A stretch of DNA of 7,451 nucleotides from HK-STAS-PATE-36 sp964610345 (GTDB lineage Bacteria > Patescibacteriota > Saccharimonadia > Saccharimonadales > JAGQNJ01), in assembly GCA_964610345.1 (NCBI GenBank), contig CAZSVQ010000034.1, positions 1 to 7,451 on the forward strand, written 5' to 3'. Positions 1 through 6,408 of this stretch are shown here, piece by piece. Within the stretch, counting starts at the first letter, position 1. Each line of letters starts with the position of its first letter. The notes beneath the pieces are model-generated. The model was not told where the DNA came from. It ran no database searches and worked only from the letters and a program-made list of their open reading frames with translations. Made by a program: the position numbers and the translations under genes.

Positions 1-956
1 AACAAGAAACCAGTTGGCTGTTTATCTTCTAGAATTCGTGCGACATCAAAGAACAAGTTGCCACGACCTTTTTCGTCACTAAATCCTTTACGGTAGCCAG
101 CTATGGAAAACGCCTGACAAGGAAAACCACCTAATACAAAATCGCAATCAGGAATATCTTTAGTGTGAATTTTAGTAATGTCTTCAACCACCAATTTAGC
201 GGTGTCAAAGTTTTGATTGTACGTATCGGCACATTTTGCTTCAAAGTCATTAGCAAAAACTGTAGAGAATCCAGCCCTTTCAAAGCCTAGACGAATACCA
301 CCCACTCCTGCAAATAAATCTACTGTTCGCCATTTTTTTGTGGGGATGACTGGTGCGTTATTGGCTATATTGGCGTTCATATTACGCTGAATAGTCCATA
401 CAACACCTCTAATCTCAACTTCGTCGCGAATTAGAGGTAGCATAGCTTGATTTGCTGGCTGTAAACGGAACTTGCCATCTTCTTTGTAGAGCTTCTTTAG
501 AGTAGCTTTATTATCATCAATAATAGCTACGACTGTCTGACCGTTTTGGGCTGATGTCTGATGCTTGATAACAACTATATCACCGTCAAAAATTCCTTCG
601 TCAATCATACTGTCACCCTTAACTTGAAGAGCGTAAAAATCGCTATTTAACGGTAGATTAGGCACATCAATGGTGGTTTTTGTATCTTCGATAGCCTCAA
701 TTGGGAAACCTGCGGCAATATAGCCAATAACACCTATTTCGTTATTCTTGCTAGCTTTTAACGCTAGCTCATAACTACCAAATCCATCTTCCACTAAAAA
801 CCCTGATTCCGCCAAGTCCTTGATGTGCTGATGAACGGTAGAAACTGACTTAAGCTCTACACCATTTTTTATCTCATTTAAGGTAGGAAATACCCCCTCG
901 TTCTTTATGTATTGTTTAATAAGGTCTAGAATTTCTCGTTTTTTACCTTTGCTCAT
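1..956 (-). CDS. LexA-type repressor fused to cytosine-5 DNA methyltransferase (3' end off window)
   Basis: One open frame of 318 codons runs from ATG at 956..954 to the window edge without a stop. Residues 1-65 form a LexA winged helix; STVHQHIKDL matches the recognition-helix region of Bacillus LexA. An IAAGFP site predicts autocleavage between A82 and G83. The S24 peptidase domain has S116 in GDSM and K154 in ATLKKLY; the cleavage-site-to-Ser and Ser-to-Lys spacings (34 and 38) are close to E. coli LexA (35 and 37). The LexA fold should end near residue 191 (EIRGVVWTIQR). After a linker of about 20 residues comes C5-methyltransferase motif I, DLFAGVGG (213-220, SAM binding), then motif IV, GFPCQAFS, with nucleophile C280, followed by RGNLF. 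Later motifs (ENV, QxRxR, target recognition domain) lie outside the window. The protein probably binds its own operator and methylates cytosines; RecA-stimulated cleavage is inferred. No Shine-Dalgarno is seen. The domain calls are firm; the joint function is inference. Confidence 0.93.
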   Translation of the reverse strand, partial: MSKGKKREILDLIKQYIKNEGVFPTLNEIKNGVELKSVSTVHQHIKDLAESGFLVEDGFGSYELALKASKNNEIGVIGYIAAGFPIEAIEDTKTTIDVPNLPLNSDFYALQVKGDSMIDEGIFDGDIVVIKHQTSAQNGQTVVAIIDDNKATLKKLYKEDGKFRLQPANQAMLPLIRDEVEIRGVVWTIQRNMNANIANNAPVIPTKKWRTVDLFAGVGGIRLGFERAGFSTVFANDFEAKCADTYNQNFDTAKLVVEDITKIHTKDIPDCDFVLGGFPCQAFSIAGYRKGFSDEKGRGNLFFDVARILEDKQPTGFL

Positions 957-957
957 A

Positions 958-995
958 TTTATATGTTATACGAAAAAATACGAAAAGTGAAGCAA
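958..995 (-). promoter_or_regulatory. Predicted promoter of the lexA-methyltransferase gene
   Basis: On the minus strand TATAAC (970..965) is a 5/6 match to the -10 consensus, and TTGCTT (995..990) is a possible -35 with a long 19-nt spacer. Transcription would begin about 2 nt before the ATG at 956, giving an almost leaderless mRNA, which fits the lack of a Shine-Dalgarno. A second AT-rich hexamer, TATAAA (963..958), is too close to the start codon to be preferred. Confidence 0.4.
968..986. repeat. Tandem ATACGAAAA repeat inside the lexA-methyltransferase promoter
   Basis: ATACGAAAA occurs at 968-976 and again at 978-986, a 10-bp period that puts both copies on the same face of the helix. 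The pair fills the gap between the proposed -35 and -10 boxes of the minus-strand promoter, where a bound repressor would block RNA polymerase. It could be a direct-repeat operator for the LexA-type protein, or simply an AT-rich spacer. Confidence 0.35.
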
Positions 996-1009
996 TTATT
1001 TATGGTTTA

Positions 1010-1022
1010 GAGGACAGTCCTC
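1010..1022. promoter_or_regulatory. 13-bp perfect palindrome, candidate operator
   Basis: GAGGAC-A-GTCCTC is a perfect 6-bp inverted repeat around a single central base. A 1-nt centre cannot form an RNA hairpin loop, so a dimeric protein-binding site is the better reading. It lies between the two divergent promoters, 54 bp from the lexA-methyltransferase start and 74 bp from the aminopeptidase start. Repressors of the LexA type bind palindromes as dimers, so self-recognition is plausible. The site does not match the classic E. coli (CTG-N10-CAG) or Bacillus (GAAC-N4-GTTC) boxes. Confidence 0.4.
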
Positions 1023-1076
1023 CTAAAAGTTAAAAACGTGGCATGATATTTTTATTTAGGCAAGTAAATCATGCTG

Positions 1077-1095
1077 TATAATTGAGGCTTAGAAT
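1077..1095 (+). promoter_or_regulatory. Predicted -10 box and ribosome-binding region of the aminopeptidase gene
   Basis: A perfect TATAAT lies at 1077-1082, 13 nt before the ATG at 1096; no convincing -35 is present at the right distance. GAGG at 1084-1087 is 8 nt from the start codon and could serve as Shine-Dalgarno. With a start of transcription near 1089, however, it would fall outside the mRNA, making the transcript nearly leaderless. Confidence 0.45.
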
Positions 1096-2313
1096 ATGAA
1101 AGAAAAATTTGGCTCGGACTTTTTTGAGCATAATAGGCAAGTGTTAAAAACCCAGCTAGCTGACGATATGTTAGTTGTAATAACAGCCAATGGCTTGGTG
1201 CAACGGGCGGGCGATAGCGGGTTTCCGTTTAGGCAAGATAGTAATTTTTGGTATTTAACTGGCATACAACTCGCAGATGCAGTGTTGGTGATGACCAAAA
1301 ACACCGAGTTTATTATTTTGCCAGAACGTGACCCAGTACTAGATTATTTTGAGGGCGCAATAGATGTTGACGAACTGGCAGGTATGTCTAGCATCAAGCA
1401 GATAATGCCGAACCATCAAGGTTGGGAGCAGCTCATTCAGTTAACAAAGAAGCACAAAACCATCGGTACTTGCCTGTATAAAGGCTTTGACCAGCGTCAT
1501 GCGATATACATGAATCCTAGTAAGCCACGCTTGGTTAGCCGGCTTAAAAAACTTGCTCCTAGAGCGATTTTTACAGATATACGCCCAGTCTTGACTCGCC
1601 AGCGGATGATAAAACAACCCGAGGAGGTAGAAGCAATACAAAAAGCCATAGACGTTAGCGTTAAGAGTTTTATAGCTGTATTTAAAGAAGGTTGGTATGC
1701 AAAAAACCAACACGAAACTTTAATTGCCGCCAAGCTAGATTACGAGTTTGCAAGCCGTGGCTCCTCGCCTGCTTATCCTTCTATTGTGGCCGGGGGTGAG
1801 CGAGCCTGTACTTTGCATTACGAAGCAAATAACCAACCAATTGCTAGTGATGAGTTGCTATTAGTTGACGCCGGGGCAGAATATTCAATGTATGCATCTG
1901 ATATTACACGAGTTTATATCCCAAACAAGATGAGTGAAAGGCAAAAAGTTGTTTATGATGCGGTTAAAGAAATCCAAGCTTATACGATAGATTTATTAAA
2001 ACCCGGTGTAGATATTAAACAGGTTGACAAAAAAGTTGAGAAAAAAATTGGTCAATTTTTAAAAGCCAATAAGCTTATTACCAAACAAGATCCCTCACAA
2101 ATCCGTAAATATTACCCACATGCAGTGTCTCACCATCTTGGGCTTGATGTACACGACGTGGCGGACTATTCAAAACCTTTGACAGAGGGCAATGTCATCA
2201 CAGTTGAGCCAGGGATTTATATCCCAGAGTGGAATATTGGTGTACGGATTGAAGATGATATTTTAATAACTGATAAAAACAGATTAAACTTAAGCGCAAA
2301 CTTGCCATCGTAG
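1096..2313 (+). CDS. pepP: Xaa-Pro aminopeptidase (M24B family)
   Basis: This 405-residue cytoplasmic metallopeptidase should release N-terminal residues preceding proline, as PepP and other aminopeptidase P enzymes do. Residues 1 to about 140 form the AMP_N domain (FRQDSNFWYLTG near 46-57). The rest is a pita-bread M24 domain with every expected dinuclear metal ligand: D258 (LLVDAG), D269 (ASDITR), H346 (SHHLGLDVHD), E371 (VEPGIYIP) and E386 (VRIEDD). H342 and H353, matching E. coli H350 and H361, are also kept. Length is close to the roughly 440 residues usual for PepP. No signal peptide is seen, so it acts in the cytoplasm, probably finishing digestion of imported or internal proline-containing peptides. 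The gene has its own -10 box and is divergent from the lexA-methyltransferase gene, so it may share that repressor's control. It ends with TAG, 27 bp before the next gene. A related M24 peptidase such as prolidase is the only realistic alternative. Confidence 0.93.
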   Translation: MKEKFGSDFFEHNRQVLKTQLADDMLVVITANGLVQRAGDSGFPFRQDSNFWYLTGIQLADAVLVMTKNTEFIILPERDPVLDYFEGAIDVDELAGMSSIKQIMPNHQGWEQLIQLTKKHKTIGTCLYKGFDQRHAIYMNPSKPRLVSRLKKLAPRAIFTDIRPVLTRQRMIKQPEEVEAIQKAIDVSVKSFIAVFKEGWYAKNQHETLIAAKLDYEFASRGSSPAYPSIVAGGERACTLHYEANNQPIASDELLLVDAGAEYSMYASDITRVYIPNKMSERQKVVYDAVKEIQAYTIDLLKPGVDIKQVDKKVEKKIGQFLKANKLITKQDPSQIRKYYPHAVSHHLGLDVHDVADYSKPLTEGNVITVEPGIYIPEWNIGVRIEDDILITDKNRLNLSANLPS

Positions 2314-2336
2314 TCGTTTTGGCATTACAATATAAT
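2302..2336 (+). promoter_or_regulatory. Predicted promoter of the yvlD-like/secG/solute-binding protein cluster
   Basis: TTGCCA (2302-2307, 5/6 to the -35 consensus) and TACAAT (2326-2331, 5/6 to the -10 consensus) are separated by 18 bp; the -35 lies within the end of the aminopeptidase gene. A perfect TATAAT at 2331-2336 overlaps it as an alternative -10. Either way transcription would begin within a few bases of the ATG at 2341, and no Shine-Dalgarno is visible. A leaderless first gene is therefore likely. Confidence 0.5.
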
Positions 2337-2340
2337 ATAA

Positions 2341-2703
2341 ATGAAAAATCCAATACTGCGTTTTTTGCTAAGATGGGGTGTTTGTGCACTTGGTTTGTGG
2401 ATATCGGCAAGTTTGCTCGGTGATGCGATTAATTACCAGAACCGTTTAAGTGTAGTGCTGATTGCAGGATTGGTGCTGGCAATAGTAAATATGATAATTA
2501 AACCAATAATTGTTATACTGTCATTACCAGCACTTTTATTTACACTCGGTTTGTTTATGATTGTAATCAACGGCCTAATGGTGCTACTTGTTAGCAAAAT
2601 ATATGGCTCACTAGAAGTTGCAAACTTTTGGAGCGCGGCATTAGCTGGTATGATAATAGGGTTGGTCAATTATTTGGTAACCGCAATCGTGGAGGAACGA
2701 TGA
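2341..2703 (+). CDS. YvlD-like / phage holin family 4 membrane protein (PF04020 type)
   Basis: A 120-residue hydrophobic protein with about four membrane segments (roughly 7-27, 34-52, 56-86 as one or two passes, and 97-117). The central block is characteristic of the family that includes Bacillus YvlD: N50 and KP (54-55), then LP (62-63), TLGLF (68-72) and N77. Despite the family name, such chromosomal proteins are not known lysis proteins, and their function is largely undefined; a role in the cell envelope is the usual guess. The start at 2341 is the only sensible one: it follows directly on a -10 box and places the first membrane segment normally. Its TGA stop overlaps the secG start as ATGA (2700-2703), so translation of the two is probably coupled. 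Family assignment is good; function is unknown. Confidence 0.8.
   Translation: MKNPILRFLLRWGVCALGLWISASLLGDAINYQNRLSVVLIAGLVLAIVNMIIKPIIVILSLPALLFTLGLFMIVINGLMVLLVSKIYGSLEVANFWSAALAGMIIGLVNYLVTAIVEER
2691..2695 (+). promoter_or_regulatory. Ribosome binding site that sets the secG start
   Basis: GGAGG lies 4 nt before the ATG at 2700, inside the end of the preceding gene. It is the strongest Shine-Dalgarno in the window. It supports the short SecG form over an in-frame ATG at 2628 that would add 24 residues of non-SecG sequence. Confidence 0.7.
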
Positions 2704-2912
2704 CAATTTATAACTATGTAACTATCGCATCTGCAGTTTTAATGACAATATTAATATTAATCCAAACACGTGGCGCATCACTTGGCGCTGGTTTTGGTGG
2801 TGGGGCAGAGGTTAATACGGTACGTCGGGGGTCTGATAAAACAATCTTTCAGATGACGATTATACTTGGATTTGTGTTTGCTGCTTCGATTATCGCTGGT
2901 ATCGTTGCTTAA
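2700..2912 (+). CDS. secG: Protein translocase subunit SecG
   Basis: This 70-residue protein has the typical SecG plan: a first membrane helix (about 5-21, ending LILIQTRG), a cytoplasmic glycine-rich loop (LGAGFGGG, then a VRRGSDK stretch), and a second helix (about 47-69). SecG is an accessory subunit of the SecYEG channel and eases SecA-driven protein export. Length matches the usual 70-80 residues. The start at 2700 is chosen because GGAGG stands 4 nt upstream and the family N-terminus begins here. The gene overlaps the upstream membrane-protein gene by 4 nt and is followed after 2 nt by the solute-binding protein gene, so the three should be one transcription unit. No other sec gene is visible. 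Confidence 0.93.
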   Translation: MTIYNYVTIASAVLMTILILIQTRGASLGAGFGGGAEVNTVRRGSDKTIFQMTIILGFVFAASIIAGIVA

Positions 2913-2914
2913 AT

Positions 2915-4699
2915 ATGGTAGATAGGTCAACAAAATTAAGGTGGCGCCGCCGGATAAAGCGTAGTCAACATAAAGTTGAAAATCTGTCTGTCAGGGCAGA
3001 AAGGGGTGTTGAGGAACTTTTTTTTGCAAGATTACCACGGCTTGGTAATGTGCGACGGTTCGTTCTCGGCTGGATTATGCTTGTTTTGTTGCTTGGTGCT
3101 GGAGTGATTGCTCAGGTTAGGGCGCTCTCGCCTTATTATGAAACACTTCAGCCAGTAAAGGGTGGCATTTATACAGAGGGAATAATTGGCCGATTTACTA
3201 CCGCTAACCCACTTTATGCTACAGGTTCGGTAGATAGTTCTGTCTCTAAGTTAGTGTTTTCTGGACTTATGAAATACAACAGCCAAAATCAATTGGTCGG
3301 TGACTTAGCAAAAGAGGTTAAGTCGGATGACCGGGGTGTAGTATATACGGTGACTCTCAAAGAAGATATATATTGGCACGACGGTAGGCCAGTCACCCCA
3401 GATGATATAATTTTTACTTATCAGCTAATACAAAATCCAGACGCCAAATCATCACTTTACGCTAATTGGAAAAACATAAAAATAGAAAAAGTTGACGATA
3501 AAACAGTTAAGTTTACCTTGCCTCACGCATTGGCGTCTTTCAAGCAATCATTAGTAAGTGGTATCGTACCAAAACATAAACTCGAAAAAGTGGCACCATC
3601 TCAATTACGTACAGCTGAATTTAATACTGTTTCGCCCGTTGGGAGTGGCCCTTTTAAGTGGGATAGTATTCAAATTAGTGGTCAATCTCCAGAGTCAAGA
3701 GAAGAACAGATTGGTTTAAGTGCAAATGAAAAATATTATGACGGCACCCCAAATTTGGACAAGTTTATTGTAAAGGCTATCCACACCAGAGATAGCCTGA
3801 TAGAACAGTTTAATAACCAGCAAGTTGACGCCATGGTAGGAATTAATAAACGGCCAGAAAATATTGGCAACGACACTTCAATTAATGAATTTGATGTGCC
3901 GATGAACGCTCAAGCAATGGTGTTCTTCAAGACTACAAATGAGGTGCTCAAAGATAAAATAGTTCGCCAAGCATTAACCAAAGCGACTAATCGGGCAGAT
4001 ATTGTGTCTGGTCTTGGTTATCCTGTAGCTTCTACGCAAGGGCCACTGTTGCCTACGCATATTGGTTATGCCCCAGACGTTTTACAGCAAGCTTATAATG
4101 TACAAGAAGCAAAAACTTTATTGGATCAAAATGGTTGGGTAGAAGGCGCTGATGGTATCAGGGAAAAGGCTGGTCAAAAGTTACAGTTCCGTTTATATTC
4201 ACAAAACAATAATGAATATCCTCACACTACCCAACTTTTACAGCAACAATGGAAGGAGATTGGTGCTGATGTAAAAGTGGCCCTAGAAGAAGACAAAGAA
4301 TTACAGTCAACCATTGCTCTACATAATTACGATGCGCTTTTATATGGAATTACAGTAGGGAGTGACCCAGATGTTTATGCTTATTGGCATAGTTCGCAAG
4401 CAGATATTCGAGCCTCGTCACGCCTGAACTTCTCTGAATTAAAATCTGCGCAAATAGATAGCGCCTTAGACGCTGGGCGCACACGTACTGACCCTAGCTT
4501 AAGGGCGACAAAATACAGGCCATTTTTAACAACTTGGCGCGATGAAGCGCCAGCAGTTGCCTTGTATAGACCACGATTTTTGTATATAACGCGTGGAAAA
4601 GTGTACGGCTTGGATGCAGCCACCATTAATACCGCAACTGATAGATACGCTAATGTCCAAAATTGGCGCGTCAGGACAGAACGCGAAATAATTCAATAA
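2915..4699 (+). CDS. Membrane-anchored family 5 solute-binding protein (OppA/DppA-like)
   Basis: A 594-residue extracytoplasmic binding protein of the peptide/nickel ABC-transporter type (SBP_bac_5). A very basic cytoplasmic N-terminus of about 47 residues (WRRRIKRSQHK) leads to one membrane helix (about 49-70, LGWIMLVLLLGAGVIAQV). The chain has no cysteine, so it is not a lipoprotein; the uncleaved helix is probably the tether. Family landmarks follow: EGIIGRFTTANPLYA (88-102), LVFSGLMKY (113-121), WHDGRPVTPDDIIFTYQLI (154-172), GSGPFKW (243-249), and QALTKATNRADIV (352-364) followed by the PLLP block. Substrate is probably oligopeptides, but specificity cannot be read from sequence. The gene starts 2 nt after secG with no Shine-Dalgarno of its own, so expression likely depends on translational coupling. 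No permease or ATPase gene is next to it. It could instead be a peptide-binding receptor or chaperone-like protein working outside a classical transporter. Confidence 0.88.
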   Translation: MVDRSTKLRWRRRIKRSQHKVENLSVRAERGVEELFFARLPRLGNVRRFVLGWIMLVLLLGAGVIAQVRALSPYYETLQPVKGGIYTEGIIGRFTTANPLYATGSVDSSVSKLVFSGLMKYNSQNQLVGDLAKEVKSDDRGVVYTVTLKEDIYWHDGRPVTPDDIIFTYQLIQNPDAKSSLYANWKNIKIEKVDDKTVKFTLPHALASFKQSLVSGIVPKHKLEKVAPSQLRTAEFNTVSPVGSGPFKWDSIQISGQSPESREEQIGLSANEKYYDGTPNLDKFIVKAIHTRDSLIEQFNNQQVDAMVGINKRPENIGNDTSINEFDVPMNAQAMVFFKTTNEVLKDKIVRQALTKATNRADIVSGLGYPVASTQGPLLPTHIGYAPDVLQQAYNVQEAKTLLDQNGWVEGADGIREKAGQKLQFRLYSQNNNEYPHTTQLLQQQWKEIGADVKVALEEDKELQSTIALHNYDALLYGITVGSDPDVYAYWHSSQADIRASSRLNFSELKSAQIDSALDAGRTRTDPSLRATKYRPFLTTWRDEAPAVALYRPRFLYITRGKVYGLDAATINTATDRYANVQNWRVRTEREIIQ

Positions 4700-4726
4700 T
4701 CGTGCTATCAATTTACGAACTGGTTA

Positions 4727-4735
4727 TGCTATTAT
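4727..4735 (+). promoter_or_regulatory. Extended -10 promoter of the FAD oxidoreductase gene
   Basis: TGC-TATTAT at 4727-4735 has the TGn extension followed by a 5/6 -10 hexamer, which can work without a good -35; none is evident at the right distance. Transcription would start near 4742, leaving a leader of about 29 nt. GAGGG at 4757-4761 lies 9 nt before the ATG at 4771, so this gene, unlike most others here, has a conventional leader and Shine-Dalgarno. Confidence 0.5.
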
Positions 4736-4770
4736 AGGCTTAATAAAACAAAATATGAGGGCAGAAACAA

Positions 4771-6405
4771 ATGAGTAAAGTTGCACATTATTTGCAAGAA
4801 CATCTTCTGGGAGAAGTTTTAACATCAAGCGATGCACGCAAATATTTTTCAACCGATGGTAGCGTGTTCTCGGTTACGCCATCTGTTATAGCATATCCAC
4901 GTAACGAAAACGATGTACGTAAAATTGCCCGATTTACTTGGCAGTTAGCAGAGAGGGGAAGGGTGATCCCTATTACGGCACGTGGTAAGGGCAGTGATCA
5001 AGCTGGTGCCGCACTTGGAACGGGCATATTGGTTGCCTTTCCGGCTCACATGAAAAAGATTATCGAGCTAGACGGTAAAAGTGGCAATGTTGTTATCGAA
5101 CCCGGCATTGTTTATGGGCAACTTCAGCAAACTTTACACACACACGGTAGGTTTTTGCCACCATATCCCTCATCTATAGATTTTTCAACAATTGGAGGGG
5201 CAATTGCAAACAATGCCGCAGGTGAAAAGACGGTCAAGTACGGTTCTACTCGCGATTATGTTAAGGGTTTAAGAGTGGTGCTTGCCAACGGTGAGGTTAT
5301 AGAAACAAAGCGCCTATCTAAACGAGAACTCAATAAAAAAATGGGATTATCTAGTTTTGAGGGCGAAATTTACCGTAATTTAGATAAATTAATCGAGGAT
5401 AATAAACAGCTAATCCAGCAAATTGACCTGGCTGTGACTAAAAATTCAGCAGGTTACGATATTGTAGACGTAAAGCAAAAAAGTTCATTTGATTTGACGC
5501 CATTAATTGTTGGCTCGCAGGGTACGCTCGGCATAGTTACCGAGGCAACTCTTAAAACCGAACCCTACAATTCACACACAACCCTGATAGCAGCCTTCTT
5601 TAATGATCTTGATGCCGCTAAAAATGCAGTGCTAGACCTCCGTAAATTGCCAGAAATCCCAAGTGCGCTTGAAATGGTTGACGAAAATCTTTTGAACTTT
5701 TTAGATGAACATTACCCAAATCAATTAAAAGGCATTATTAACAAGCCGTTTCACAAGCTAGTGTTGTTGGTGGAGTTTGATAATCATAATGACAGAACAC
5801 GTAAAAAGCTTGCTAAAAAAGCTATAAAAATTTTGACTAAATATGGTGCAGAATACCAGATGGAGACTAAACCAGAAGAAAAAGAAAAGTTATGGAAGAT
5901 TCGCCACAGTGCTGCATCAGCAATTACACACACCGATGGTAGTAAAAAAGCTTTACCGATAGTTGAAGATGGTGTTGTGCCATTGAACCGCTTTACCGAA
6001 TATATACATGGTGTGTATGAGATTTTTGACAAATACAAGCTTAAGATTGCCTTATGGGGGCATGCCGGTAATGCTAATCTACATATGCAACCATTCTTAG
6101 ACTTAAGTGCTATTGGTGATAGGCAAAAAGTATTTAAAATTATTGATGAATATTACAATTTAGTAATAAGCTTGGGTGGTAGTACTAGTGGTGAACACAG
6201 TGACGGTCGTTTACGAGCCCCTTATCTGTCAAAACTTTACGGTGAACGAGTTTACGAATTGTTTCGCAAAATCAAAGCCATTTTCGACCCTTATAATACT
6301 TTAAATCCTGGTGTTAAAATCGACGTAAGTGTAGATGATATTAAGCCATTACTTCGTGACGAATACTCGATGGATCATTTATATGATCATTTACCAAGAT
6401 CTTAG
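4771..6405 (+). CDS. GlcD-like FAD-binding oxidoreductase (D-lactate dehydrogenase/glycolate oxidase family)
   Basis: This 544-residue flavoprotein should oxidise a 2-hydroxy acid such as D-lactate, glycolate or D-2-hydroxyglutarate. Residues of about 38-265 form the PCMH-type FAD-binding domain: ITARGKGSDQAG (68-79), IGGAIANNAAG (141-151) and VGSQGTLGIVTEATL (247-261). Residues of about 270-515 form the FAD-linked oxidase C-terminal domain, with WGHAGNANLH (429-438) and GEHSDG (474-479); H431, H438 and E475 fit the metal/substrate ligands of the family. The end motif FDPYNTLNPG (505-514) is typical. Several motifs deviate: RGKGSDQAG replaces the usual RGxGT.xxG, GNANLH replaces GDGNLH, and GEHSDG replaces GEHGDG. 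The protein has no cysteine at all, so this chain cannot carry an Fe-S centre, and no GlcF-like partner is encoded nearby. No signal peptide is seen; cytoplasmic or peripheral membrane location is likely. The electron acceptor is unknown. Confidence 0.88.
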   Translation: MSKVAHYLQEHLLGEVLTSSDARKYFSTDGSVFSVTPSVIAYPRNENDVRKIARFTWQLAERGRVIPITARGKGSDQAGAALGTGILVAFPAHMKKIIELDGKSGNVVIEPGIVYGQLQQTLHTHGRFLPPYPSSIDFSTIGGAIANNAAGEKTVKYGSTRDYVKGLRVVLANGEVIETKRLSKRELNKKMGLSSFEGEIYRNLDKLIEDNKQLIQQIDLAVTKNSAGYDIVDVKQKSSFDLTPLIVGSQGTLGIVTEATLKTEPYNSHTTLIAAFFNDLDAAKNAVLDLRKLPEIPSALEMVDENLLNFLDEHYPNQLKGIINKPFHKLVLLVEFDNHNDRTRKKLAKKAIKILTKYGAEYQMETKPEEKEKLWKIRHSAASAITHTDGSKKALPIVEDGVVPLNRFTEYIHGVYEIFDKYKLKIALWGHAGNANLHMQPFLDLSAIGDRQKVFKIIDEYYNLVISLGGSTSGEHSDGRLRAPYLSKLYGERVYELFRKIKAIFDPYNTLNPGVKIDVSVDDIKPLLRDEYSMDHLYDHLPRS

Positions 6406-6408
6406 CTG

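Noticed and set aside
1089..1733. Minus-strand open frames opposite the aminopeptidase gene
   Set aside because: They lie wholly or almost wholly inside a gene with all catalytic residues conserved, have no recognisable domains, and no promoter or ribosome site of their own.
2628..2699. In-frame upstream ATG extending SecG by 24 residues
   Set aside because: The added residues are out-of-frame translation of the preceding membrane-protein gene and do not look like SecG; GGAGG at 2691-2695 marks the ATG at 2700.
2341..2703. Phage lysis holin or prophage remnant
   Set aside because: The family is named for phage holins, but this gene sits in a housekeeping cluster with secG; no phage genes are present.
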